A stretch of DNA of 12,090 nt from Ahrensia sp. (lineage in GTDB: Bacteria > Pseudomonadota > Alphaproteobacteria > Rhizobiales > Rhizobiaceae). The stretch spans positions 1 through 12,090 of the forward strand of contig NZXU01000043.1 of the NCBI GenBank assembly GCA_002698425.1, given 5' to 3'. Below the pieces are notes generated by a model that worked only from the letters and a program-made list of their open reading frames with translations, searched no databases and had not been told where the DNA came from. A program made the translations under genes and the position numbers. Positions 1 to 6,003 of the stretch are shown here, one piece after another (the stretch's first letter is position 1; the number at the start of each line of letters is the position of its first letter).

Positions 1-540
1 CCCGACGCGCTGAAGGCTCTGCATGAACTTGGATTCCGCATTATCATGGCGACCGGAGATAACGAACGAACGGCGAAAGCCGTTGCTGCGCGCCTGGGCA
101 TCGACGAGATCCGCGCCGACGTGCTTCCCGAAGACAAGGCGCGCATCATCCAGGAATTGCAGCAGCAGGGTCGCAAGGTCGCAATGGCCGGCGACGGCGT
201 GAACGACGCTCCGGCTCTGGCTCAGGCCGACGTTGGAATCGCGATGGGAACCGGGGCGGATGTCGCGATCGAAAGCGCTGGGTTTACCCTGGTCAAAGGA
301 AATCTTGACGGCATCGTCAGGGCTCGCCGTCTGGCCCACGGAACGATGCGCAACATACGGCAGAACCTGTTTTTCGCCCTGATCTACAATACGTTGGGCG
401 TTCCGGTAGCTGCAGGCGTACTCTTCCCGTTCTTCGGCATCCTGATTAGTCCGATGTTCGCCGCCTTTGCGATGAGCGCTTCTTCGATCTCAGTTGTCGT
501 CAATTCGCTCAGACTGCGGCAATTGGATCTGAAATCCTGA
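1..540 (+). CDS. copA: Copper-translocating P1B-type ATPase, C-terminal part (5' end outside window)
   Basis: This is the last 179 codons of a heavy-metal P-type ATPase that pumps Cu(I) from cytoplasm to periplasm using ATP. The reading frame is open from base 1, so the gene begins upstream and the first internal ATG is not a real start. Visible motifs in order are MATGDN, the hinge motif [10 protein letters not shown] at about 190-220, and two C-terminal helices. The penultimate helix carries YN and the last carries MxxSS, the pair that in the CopA/Cu+ subgroup forms the transmembrane copper sites, so Cu(I) is preferred over Zn or Cd. The heavy-metal-binding domain and the DKTGT phosphorylation site lie outside the window. 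A cobalamin riboswitch follows about 85 bases after the stop, so it probably ends its own transcript. Confidence 0.95.
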   Translation, partial: PDALKALHELGFRIIMATGDNERTAKAVAARLGIDEIRADVLPEDKARIIQELQQQGRKVAMAGDGVNDAPALAQADVGIAMGTGADVAIESAGFTLVKGNLDGIVRARRLAHGTMRNIRQNLFFALIYNTLGVPVAAGVLFPFFGILISPMFAAFAMSASSISVVVNSLRLRQLDLKS

Positions 541-625
541 TGGAGCCGTTGTCCTGGTCTTGTCGGAGAACGGTCGCGGCCAAGCTTGTCGTTATTGACT
601 CGGTTTCGGCGTGACGTCAGGGTAA

Positions 626-840
626 TTGTTCACACGGTTCCCGCGATGCCGAGCGCGAAGCGGGATGAAAAGGGAATGTGACGGGTGGACCCAGACCGGG
701 CATCCAAACCACAGCCGACCCCGCGACTGTAGAATGGCGCGGCGCCATAACTCCCGAAAACGGGAGCGCCACTGGAAACATCCGGGAAGGCGATAGCGCT
801 GGAAAACCGCCATGAGCCAGGAGACCTGCCATGTGAACGG
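626..840 (+). promoter_or_regulatory. Cobalamin (B12) riboswitch upstream of cbtBA
   Basis: The leader holds the conserved cobalamin-riboswitch blocks in the right order: GGGAATG with a following GGGTGG near 672, a CCGCGACTGT box near 721, GCCACTGG near 767, GGGAAGGCG near 783, and the B12 box AGCCAGGAGACCTGCC at 815-830. The flanks GTTCAC (628-633) and GTGAAC (833-838) can pair as the closing P1 stem. The riboswitch precedes the cobalt-transport gene cbtB by about 45 bases; adenosylcobalamin binding should reduce expression of cbtB and cbtA. The mechanism (terminator or ribosome-site masking) is not clear from the sequence. A TTGACT at 595-600 is a possible -35 but no convincing -10 was seen. 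Confidence 0.95.
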
Positions 841-885
841 ACGGAGAGATGTTCAAGTGACTGAATGAGCAACACGGAGGTTGTC

Positions 886-1062
886 ATGCTCGCAACACAA
901 TCTGTTTCGCTGCGGGTTTCGGCATCAGCACGTCTGACGACTACGCTGTTCGCTGCAATATTTGGCATAGCGTTGCTTTATTTCGCTGCGTTTGCTCATT
1001 CCGACGCACTGCACAACGGCGCCCACGACACGCGCCACGCAATCGTCGCGCCCTGCCACTAA
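886..1062 (+). CDS. cbtB: CbtB, small cobalt transporter subunit
   Basis: A 58-residue protein with one transmembrane helix (about residues 16-36) and the His-rich C-terminus of CbtB: an AHSDALHNG stretch, then HDTRH, ending in PCH. These His and Cys residues are thought to bind Co(II) on its way to CbtA. The start is placed at ATG 886 because CGGAGG at 875-880 sits five bases before it; an in-frame ATG at 865 would add seven residues but has no comparable ribosome site. It lies directly behind the B12 riboswitch and 15 bases before cbtA. CbtB with CbtA is a predicted, B12-regulated cobalt uptake system. Confidence 0.93.
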   Translation: MLATQSVSLRVSASARLTTTLFAAIFGIALLYFAAFAHSDALHNGAHDTRHAIVAPCH

Positions 1063-1077
1063 GGCGCCACGACGTAA

Positions 1078-1752
1078 ATGTTGACCCGGGTAATTCTGGC
1101 CGCGCTTGTCGCGGGATTGCTCGCTGGTGTGTTCGCGACTGCGGCGCAATCAGTGCGGGTTATCCCGTTGATCCTCCAAGCCGAAGCTTATGAAGAGGGG
1201 GTGTCACACGTTGAGACCGAGGACGAAGTCTGGGCGCCCGAAGAAGGGTTGCAGCGGACGTTTTTTACGTTGCTCTCGAATCTCGTGACCGGTGTTGCAT
1301 TCGCACTGATTTTGACGGCTATCATTCTGATATTAGACCAACCGGTGTCGCTTCGGCATGGCGCGCTTTGGGGGGCGGGCGGGTTCGCGGTTTTCGTTCT
1401 CGCCCCAAACTTCGGTCTTCCGCCTGAATTGCCCGGTATGGCGTCTGGCGATCTGGCCGCAAGACAGGCCTGGTGGATCGCCACGGTCTTGCTCACTGGA
1501 GGAGGCCTACTGATTTTCGCGTTCAAGGATTCGGTTTCCTGGATGGGAGCGGGCGTAATGCTTATTGTGGCACCTCACGTATACGGTGCGCCGCAGAACC
1601 CGGCAGGTGAATCAGCTGTTCCGGCAGAACTCGCGGCAGAGTTTGCCATCGCGACCGTCGTCACCTCGGCGCTGTTCTGGCTGTTTCTTGGCGCGGTTCT
1701 TGGACAGCTTCTCTCGCGCGTGATCGAGGGCCGATCGAGTGAGCCAGGTTAG
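1078..1752 (+). CDS. cbtA: CbtA, cobalt transporter membrane subunit
   Basis: A 224-residue polytopic membrane protein that begins with a helix at about 4-24 followed by an acidic loop rich in Glu (EAYEEGVSHVETEDE, about 36-50). Further helices lie near 62-88, 95-115, 130-150, 155-172 and 186-212. The LAPNFGLPPELPGM segment in mid-protein is typical of the CbtA family, and length is normal. It is the predicted cobalt permease working with CbtB under B12 control. The ribosome site is weak, so translation may be coupled to cbtB. Its TAG stop is followed after one base by the start of the cytochrome b561-like gene, pointing to a three-gene operon. A likely remnant of a second cbtA is present at 9535-9624. 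Confidence 0.93.
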   Translation: MLTRVILAALVAGLLAGVFATAAQSVRVIPLILQAEAYEEGVSHVETEDEVWAPEEGLQRTFFTLLSNLVTGVAFALILTAIILILDQPVSLRHGALWGAGGFAVFVLAPNFGLPPELPGMASGDLAARQAWWIATVLLTGGGLLIFAFKDSVSWMGAGVMLIVAPHVYGAPQNPAGESAVPAELAAEFAIATVVTSALFWLFLGAVLGQLLSRVIEGRSSEPG

Positions 1753-1753
1753 A

Positions 1754-2269
1754 ATGCCGAGTAAGCTCTTGTCCGACCCTTGTAATGAGAAAAGGCCCAA
1801 GCGCCCTTATTCGCTCTTGCAGATCCTGCTGCACTGGCTGGTGGTAATCCTGATCTTAGAGCAATGGTATACGTCGCGCGCAATCCCTCGAACCCACAAT
1901 CCTCTTCTTCCGCCGTCAGATGCCGATCTCTTGCAGCACGCCCTTCACACCTATGCCGGCATTGTTATTGGCATAGTCATGGCGCTCCGGCTCATGTTGG
2001 CATATGCGAGCTACCGTCGGCGGCCGCAAATTCGGCCGCGGTTGACGGAACGCCTGGCATCGATCGTTCACGGTGGGCTCTATTTTGCAGTGTTGTTCCA
2101 AGCCGCTACAGGCTTTGTAACGACATATCTCTGGGGCCCCGCGAGGGTTTTCCATGCGTATCTTTGGGATATCATTCTGATACTTGCGTCTGTTCACATC
2201 GCCGCCGCCGTCTATCATCTGATACGCGGCGACCGAGTTCTCCGGCGGATGATCCCACGGTTTCGATAA
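1754..2269 (+). CDS. Cytochrome b561-like four-helix diheme membrane protein
   Basis: A 171-residue integral membrane protein of the bacterial cytochrome b561/Ni-hydrogenase cytochrome b fold, which passes electrons through the inner membrane using heme b. Four helices are visible with candidate heme ligands: His27 (LLHWLV) in helix 1, His62/His65 (LQHALHTYAG) in helix 2, His106 (IVHGGLYF) in helix 3 and His148/His155 in helix 4. ATG 1754 is chosen because it follows the cbtA stop by one base with an AGG just upstream; a GTG at 1739 would overlap cbtA by 14 bases. The tight spacing places it in the riboswitch-controlled cbt operon, an unexpected partner for cobalt transport. It has a truncated paralogue at 11435-11896. 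The electron donor and acceptor cannot be told from sequence. Confidence 0.85.
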   Translation: MPSKLLSDPCNEKRPKRPYSLLQILLHWLVVILILEQWYTSRAIPRTHNPLLPPSDADLLQHALHTYAGIVIGIVMALRLMLAYASYRRRPQIRPRLTERLASIVHGGLYFAVLFQAATGFVTTYLWGPARVFHAYLWDIILILASVHIAAAVYHLIRGDRVLRRMIPRFR

Positions 2270-2289
2270 TTGCGGTTGGTCAAAGCTTT

Positions 2290-2366
2290 TGGGGCCCTCG
2301 GTCGGATTCGAACCTCCATCTTCCCGATTACAATTCGGGTGCTCTACCAAATTGAGCTACGAGGGC
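2290..2366 (-). tRNA. tRNA-Thr (anticodon UGU), CCA encoded
   Basis: Read on the minus strand, this folds as a cloverleaf: a perfect 7-bp acceptor stem (GCCCTCG/CGAGGGC), D stem GCTC/GAGC, anticodon stem CCCGA/TCGGG with loop ATTGTAA (anticodon TGT, reading ACA), and T loop TTCGAAT. CCA follows the discriminator. Two oddities stand out. The T stem GGAGG/CCGAC has two adjacent non-Watson-Crick positions (tandem G-A and A-G). The discriminator base is C, unlike the usual A or U for threonine tRNAs. The 3' end points toward the cytochrome b gene, 20 bases after its stop. It could be functional, island-borne, or decaying. Confidence 0.85.
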
Positions 2367-2575
2367 TGACGCCGCGTCAATCTTCGTTTCGATTCGTGAA
2401 TAAACCGTTTTCATTCAGAAACTAGCGGTTCACAGGCGCGCAGAGTGCTGCGCGATCAGTTAGGCACCCTTCAGCATGCCAAGGTTTGACAAGCGAGCTG
2501 GGGTCAGCCGTGAAGAGCTTAATCGAGACCAGAGCGACGGAAACCGCGTCTAGCCAAACAAGGGACTCGCTTTCA

Positions 2576-2606
2576 TTGACCTTTCCGACACTGGAACGTT
2601 TATGTG
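2576..2606 (+). promoter_or_regulatory. MerR-family (CueR/HmrR-like) promoter candidate
   Basis: TTGACC at 2576-2581 makes a good -35, followed by an interrupted dyad, CTTTCC then GGAACG, and a TTTATG/TATGTG -10 region about 18-19 bases downstream. A -35 overlapping the left arm of a dyad with an over-long spacer is the hallmark of copper-responsive CueR/HmrR promoters. It lies 30 bases before the start of the membrane protein at 2637. The dyad is imperfect compared with the one at 6008, so the assignment is inference. Apart from this site, nothing was seen in the stretch from the tRNA (2367) to here. Confidence 0.55.
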
Positions 2607-2636
2607 CTGTTCCGCGATCGACAAGGGAGACTGCAA

Positions 2637-3098
2637 ATGCGCAGCATTGCGAACCAGCCTGAATTCGGAGTGGCAGTCTTTTCCTTCCTCCTGCATTTCG
2701 TCTGGGAATATTTGCAGGCGCCGACCTATGCAGGCATGGCGGAGCTTCCGCATTGGGAGGGCGTTAAGCTCTGCACCTCGGCGACCTTCGGCGATGTTGG
2801 CTTCGCGCTAACGGCCTTCTGGGCCGCCAGCGCTGTGGCGCGGTCGCGATACTGGCTTGTCGCGCCGAGGCTACTGCATATGCTGGTTTACATGGTCGTT
2901 GGTATCACCCTGACGGTTGGTTTCGAATTCTATTACACGCAGATCAGCATGCGCTGGACCTATTCGGACCTGATGCCGCTCGTTCCGCCCTTTGGCACCG
3001 GCCTGAGCCCGCTTCTCCAATGGTTGGTGATCCCGCCGCTCGTGCTCTGGTTCACGGCAAGGCAGTTGCCGAATCGCAGCGCGCCCCTGAGTCAGTAA
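2637..3098 (+). CDS. Four-helix membrane protein of unknown function
   Basis: A 153-residue hydrophobic protein that I do not recognise as a named family. Helices are visible at about 8-26 (FLLHFVWEYLQ), 60-78, 85-107 (MLVYMVVGITL into FEFYY) and 120-146 (LQWLVIPPLVLWF). Charged or polar residues within or beside helices (His, Glu, Tyr) could serve ion or substrate contacts. ATG 2637 is preferred over an upstream in-frame start at 2604 because AGGGAGA lies at 2624-2630, seven bases before it. It stands alone behind a CueR-like promoter candidate and ends at a convergent hairpin, suggesting a metal-induced single-gene transcript. The copper link rests only on the promoter and on its neighbours. 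Confidence 0.8.
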   Translation: MRSIANQPEFGVAVFSFLLHFVWEYLQAPTYAGMAELPHWEGVKLCTSATFGDVGFALTAFWAASAVARSRYWLVAPRLLHMLVYMVVGITLTVGFEFYYTQISMRWTYSDLMPLVPPFGTGLSPLLQWLVIPPLVLWFTARQLPNRSAPLSQ

Positions 3099-3143
3099 TC
3101 TCCTTGTGTGCATACCTTTCCAAGGAAAATGGGAGAACGGGCA

Positions 3144-3181
3144 CCGGTGTAGGCAAGCCTTGTGAGGCTTGCCTACACCGG
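3144..3181. terminator. Perfect 17-bp hairpin between convergent genes
   Basis: Bases 3144-3160 and 3165-3181 are exact reverse complements separated by a four-base TGTG loop, giving a very stable stem beginning CCGGTGTAGG. It sits between the stop of the plus-strand membrane gene (3098) and the stop of the minus-strand DUF411 gene (3224), where a bidirectional terminator is expected. No T tract follows on either side, so it could instead be a mobile or repeated palindrome, or an RNA-stabilising hairpin. Confidence 0.6.
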
Positions 3182-3223
3182 CGTTGAAACGCTGGGGCAC
3201 CAGAATGGTCTATGCCGTGCTGC

Positions 3224-3601
3224 TCATGGTTTTCCCGCTTCATAGAAAACAGCCGGGCTTTCCGCTGCACTACCGAAAAAGGCAAGAACATCGTAGCGCG
3301 CATTCGGATCGTCTCCCATGCCGAGTGAACCAGCCGGCATTCCGGGGGTTGCGATGCCGCGAATGTCCGGGGCTGTGCTGACCAGTTTGGCCAAGGCCTC
3401 TAGTGGCACGTGCCCTTCGATGACGTATTTACGCCCGGCATCCAGCACTGCGGTGTGGCACGCCTCGAGTTCGGCGCTCACGCCCGCCTGTTTCTTGATC
3501 GCTGACAGGTCCTCGATGTCGTGGATTTTCACTACAGATCCTCCTGGCAGAAGAGCCAGAAAATAGGCGAAAATGGCGAGTGCTGTGAGCGTCTTACGCA
3601 T
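3224..3601 (-). CDS. DUF411 periplasmic metal-binding protein lacking the CGCC segment
   Basis: A 125-residue protein with a hydrophobic signal or anchor (about 1-22) followed by the conserved C-terminal two-thirds of DUF411: ACHTAV, then YVIEGHVP, and GMPAGSLGMG near the end. DUF411 proteins are secreted and often sit in copper-resistance clusters. Normally a segment with TCGCC comes between the signal and the VxxxxDIED part; here the signal runs straight into VVKIHDIED, so about 25 residues holding the paired cysteines are missing, in frame. ATG 3601 supplies the signal peptide and is preferred; a longer in-frame extension to 3721 would cross the terminator hairpin. A GTG start after GGAGG (VKIHDIED onward) would make a cytoplasmic protein. 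It may be partly or wholly non-functional. Confidence 0.8.
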   Translation of the reverse strand: MRKTLTALAIFAYFLALLPGGSVVKIHDIEDLSAIKKQAGVSAELEACHTAVLDAGRKYVIEGHVPLEALAKLVSTAPDIRGIATPGMPAGSLGMGDDPNARYDVLAFFGSAAESPAVFYEAGKP

Positions 3602-3638
3602 GGAATTTCGGTAGCAAAAACCTTCCTGGAAAACCAGA

Positions 3639-3670
3639 CCGCGGGCTTCACGAGGCGGTGAAGCCCGCGG
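3639..3670 (-). terminator. Rho-independent-type terminator of the cytochrome/oxidase operon
   Basis: Bases 3639-3651 (CCGCGGGCTTCAC) pair exactly with 3658-3670 around a six-base loop. On the minus strand the stem is followed by TCTGGTTTT, a modest T-rich tail. It lies just beyond the stop of the multicopper oxidase remnant (3684) and before the DUF411 start (3601), so it should end or attenuate the upstream operon. Confidence 0.75.
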
Positions 3671-3683
3671 CAGGAACCGCCGT

Positions 3684-3864
3684 TCAGAGGGCCGGCGGTT
3701 CTTCCCCCTGGCCGACCTCAAACCAGGTGTTCATGCCCGCGGCCGCATGTTCCAGCACATGGCAATGATAGAGCCACTTGCCGGGATTGTCGGCGACGAG
3801 CGCGACCGAAAAACGCGGCTGTGCCGAACGCCTGCTGCAAGAATTCGCGTCGGTTAGGGTTCAT
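3684..3864 (-). pseudogene. Multicopper oxidase remnant: Tat signal joined to the C-terminal copper-site tail
   Basis: The minus strand from ATG 3862-3864 encodes MNPNRREFLQQAFGTAA, a twin-arginine signal peptide start typical of CopA-type multicopper oxidases. About 60 bases on, in a different frame, the sequence encodes FSVALVADNPGKW, then LYHCHVLEH, then GMNTWFEV and a stop at 3684. HCHxxxH plus the downstream Met are type 1/type 3 copper ligands from the extreme C-terminus of such oxidases. Together only about 60 codons remain of a family that usually exceeds 400 residues, and the two ends are out of frame. The start overlaps the diheme cytochrome stop by 11 bases, so an oxidase was once co-translated with it. 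The role inferred for the intact enzyme is periplasmic Cu(I) oxidation. An internal deletion explains this best; an assembly error is the alternative. Confidence 0.88.
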
Positions 3865-4756
3865 TGGGCCCGTCCTTGTCGAGAAGATAGATCGCGATGG
3901 CACGCAGGTCGTCATCTGAAAGGAAGGACGTGCCGTCGCGCACCACCTCGCCCATCGAGCCGCCGAAAACATCACCGCCCGGGGTGATGCCGCTGCGCAG
4001 TGCGTAGGCAAGATTGCTGACAGTCCAACCCCGTTCTTCGAGCTTTGCCTTGGTGATCGGCGGCGACTTTCCGCCGTCGGGCAAGCCCTCAGCCCCATGC
4101 AAGGCGAACTCGGCCTGCCTAGCGCCCAGCAGATTGCGCGGCGTGTGACAGGCTCCGCAATGCGCCGGTCCGCGTACGATGAAGCGCCCCCGGTTCCATG
4201 CTTCGCTCTTGTCTTCGCGCGGTTCGAGGGGCCCGGTATCGAGGAACATCGCCCGCCAGGCTTTCAGAGCCGGGCGGAAGCTGAAGGGAAAGCGGAGTTC
4301 CTGTTCCGGCGCGGCTTCCGCGACCGCAGGAACCGTCCGGAACGCGGCCCACAAATCCGCGATATCCTGGTCGGAGAACCGCGAATAGAACGGGTAGGGG
4401 AAAGCCGGGTAGTAGGGTTCGCCGTCCGGCGAGACGCCCTGTCGGACGGCCTTGGAGAATTCCTGGATCGACCAGCCGCCTATCCCGTTTACGGTGTCGG
4501 TGGTGAGGTTGGGCGAGTGAAACGTGCCGAAATCCGTCGGCAGTTTCACGCCGCCGGCCAGCGGCGCGCCGCCGTTTTCCGCGTTGGTGTGGCAGGCGAT
4601 GCATCCCGACATTCGCGCAAGATACGCGCCGCGCGCCGCGTCGCCCGCGATCGATTCTAGCGCGACCGGTCGGCCGATCGGCCAGGCGTGAAGCGAGGCC
4701 GCGCCCGCCGCCGCAAGGACGGCGGCGAGCGCTCCAAGTTTGGCTATCCGTCGCAT
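3854..4756 (-). CDS. Diheme class I cytochrome c, periplasmic
   Basis: A 300-residue secreted cytochrome with an N-terminal signal or anchor (about 1-24) and two covalent heme c sites: CIACH at 52-56 and CGACH at 200-204. The layout resembles the diheme cytochromes related to alcohol-dehydrogenase cytochrome c subunits. The second domain has a GSMGEVV Met that could be the axial ligand. The first has PAFPYPFYSRFS where relatives often show PAMPY, so its distal ligand is uncertain. It starts three bases after the cytochrome c' stop and overlaps the multicopper oxidase remnant, marking one operon. The likely role is carrying electrons between the oxidase (when intact) and the respiratory chain; this is inferred from gene order. 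Confidence 0.9.
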   Translation of the reverse strand: MRRIAKLGALAAVLAAAGAASLHAWPIGRPVALESIAGDAARGAYLARMSGCIACHTNAENGGAPLAGGVKLPTDFGTFHSPNLTTDTVNGIGGWSIQEFSKAVRQGVSPDGEPYYPAFPYPFYSRFSDQDIADLWAAFRTVPAVAEAAPEQELRFPFSFRPALKAWRAMFLDTGPLEPREDKSEAWNRGRFIVRGPAHCGACHTPRNLLGARQAEFALHGAEGLPDGGKSPPITKAKLEERGWTVSNLAYALRSGITPGGDVFGGSMGEVVRDGTSFLSDDDLRAIAIYLLDKDGPNEP

Positions 4757-4759
4757 GGC

Positions 4760-5356
4760 TCAGTTCTTTTCGAGCCGGAACTTGGTGTGGCAGGCCGAAC
4801 AGGACTGCGCGATCATATTGAACACTCCGTCCGCAGGCATTGCGGCGAGCACGGCGGCGTCGAAACTGCCGCCCCGGCCCATCATCGGCGCTGTGCCACC
4901 CATCATGGTGTTGGCCGAACCCATCATGCCGGTTCCGCCACCCATCATGCCGCCCTGCGCTTGTCCTCCGCTTCCGGACATTAAACCGTTATCCGCGGCC
5001 AGGCCTAGGCCTTCCGATAGGGTTTCGAGTTGCGCCGCCAGCGCGGAGAACTCGTCCCAGTTTGACCAGACTTCCGCCTTGGCCTCGGAGGGTTCGCCGC
5101 CGCTTCCTTCCGGGAACAGGCCGGTCAGCGCCTCGCCGGCGTGGCGGCGGATCGTCTCCGCGCCGTCGCGGACGGCATCAGCGTTATATGCGGTCTCGCC
5201 ACGCATCATTGCCGAAAGCGCCTTGACGACGTCACTCATCGTGCCCATGGCTTCCATGCGTTCCTTCACAATGCCGGTCGCGCCGCCATGCGCATATGCA
5301 GCGACTATGGACGCGAGGCCGATGGCACCCGCTCCGATAATTTTCTGGATTTTCAT
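4760..5356 (-). CDS. Cytochrome c' family protein with a Met-rich insert
   Basis: A 198-residue secreted protein: signal peptide about 1-22, predominantly helical body, and the C-terminal heme site CSACHTKFR at 186-194 characteristic of cytochrome c'. Usual cytochromes c' have about 130 mature residues in a four-helix bundle. Here the region before the heme helix (about 125-161) is a Gly/Met-rich low-complexity run with four MMG units plus further Gly, Ser and Asn, encoded by recurring CCCATCATG on the plus strand. Paired methionines are typical Cu(I) ligands in periplasmic copper proteins. ATG 5356 has AGGAAAG just upstream. It is the second gene of the operon, 46 bases after the small His/Cys protein. 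Copper binding by the insert is inference. Confidence 0.88.
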   Translation of the reverse strand: MKIQKIIGAGAIGLASIVAAYAHGGATGIVKERMEAMGTMSDVVKALSAMMRGETAYNADAVRDGAETIRRHAGEALTGLFPEGSGGEPSEAKAEVWSNWDEFSALAAQLETLSEGLGLAADNGLMSGSGGQAQGGMMGGGTGMMGSANTMMGGTAPMMGRGGSFDAAVLAAMPADGVFNMIAQSCSACHTKFRLEKN

Positions 5357-5402
5357 ATCTTTCCTCGTTGTTCGATGTCGGGCAGCTGATTCAGCTGCGG
5401 CG

Positions 5403-5771
5403 TCAAATGTCGAAAACGGGGAAGGAGCGAGGTGGCGGCGGTTCGGGAATAATAGGGAGGTTGGCCAGAGGTTCGAAACGGCTGTTGGAAAATTGATGGC
5501 CGCCAGCAGCGACAGTAAATTCCTCGTGCCCGGCCAAAATTAGGATGCTCGAACCGCAATGTATTGGAAGGTCTTTCACCTCGCAGGCGGGACATTCGGT
5601 TGCATGGCTGTGATCAGCGGCGTTTGCGGCCGCATGAACGTGATCCTGCAAACCAATTTCTTCGGCATGCGAAAAGGTGCCTCCGGTCACGAGGAGCGAA
5701 AGCAGGGCTACGACAGCCAGAACCAGGTGCAACCTGCATGGAAATCCAATGACGGTGGCATCATTCATCAT
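5403..5771 (-). CDS. Small secreted His/Cys-rich protein, first gene of the cytochrome operon
   Basis: A 122-residue protein with a hydrophobic segment at about 14-30 (signal or anchor), then a segment rich in candidate metal ligands: HVHAAAN, DHSHATECPACE with CPAC at 60-63, and HC at 71-72. The C-terminus is Pro-rich (PEPPPPRSF). I do not recognise a firm family; the layout recalls small periplasmic proteins that often lead metal-resistance operons. The start is 5771, with a second in-frame Met at the next codon; the Shine-Dalgarno signal is weak (AGG about 10 bases upstream). It heads the minus-strand operon with cytochrome c', diheme cytochrome c and the oxidase remnant. Metal binding is inferred only from composition and context. 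Confidence 0.72.
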   Translation of the reverse strand: MMNDATVIGFPCRLHLVLAVVALLSLLVTGGTFSHAEEIGLQDHVHAAANAADHSHATECPACEVKDLPIHCGSSILILAGHEEFTVAAGGHQFSNSRFEPLANLPIIPEPPPPRSFPVFDI

Positions 5772-5836
5772 CGGAATTTAGCCTTTTGGGGCGTCACAGG
5801 AAACCCTGATCCTCTTCAGATGCTACTTCTAGTTGG

Positions 5837-5861
5837 CCGTCTTTAATGCTCAGACGGTCAA
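5837..5861 (-). promoter_or_regulatory. Candidate promoter with dyad for the minus-strand operon
   Basis: On the minus strand, TTGACC (5861-5856) overlaps the arm of a dyad CCGTCT...AGACGG (plus 5837-5842 and 5852-5857), and a weak -10 (CCAACT) follows 19 bases later. The over-long spacer with a dyad between is again reminiscent of MerR-family regulation, but the arms differ from the CueR-like CCTTCC arms seen at 6008. The region between the divergent genes (5772-6061) holds this and the 6008 palindrome. Confidence 0.35.
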
Positions 5862-6003
5862 CCAACCAAAATTGATTTCAGTTCCAATGAACGATCAGAA
5901 TGAGGCTACATTCGGTCATATCTGAACTGTTCGGCGAGAATGGGCTCATTTCTCCAGGATAGAAACCGTTTTTCGTCGCTGCTTGAAACTTTTGAAGGAA
6001 CGG

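Noticed and set aside
592..968. Overlapping minus-strand open frames of 73-112 codons
   Set aside because: They lie over the cobalamin riboswitch and cbtB start, have no recognisable domains, and are explained by the conserved RNA on the plus strand.
2290..2366. The tRNA 3' end as an integration (att) site
   Set aside because: No second copy of the 3'-terminal sequence and no integrase were seen in the window, so integration at this tRNA is not supported.
3718..4098. A 126-codon minus-strand open frame
   Set aside because: Only its last part (from 3864) is real, as the N-terminus of the oxidase remnant; the upstream part is an out-of-frame shadow of the diheme cytochrome c gene.
4740..5543. 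A 267-codon plus-strand open frame
   Set aside because: It is antisense to the cytochrome c' gene, whose heme motif, signal peptide and ribosome site are clear; its composition mirrors the opposite strand.
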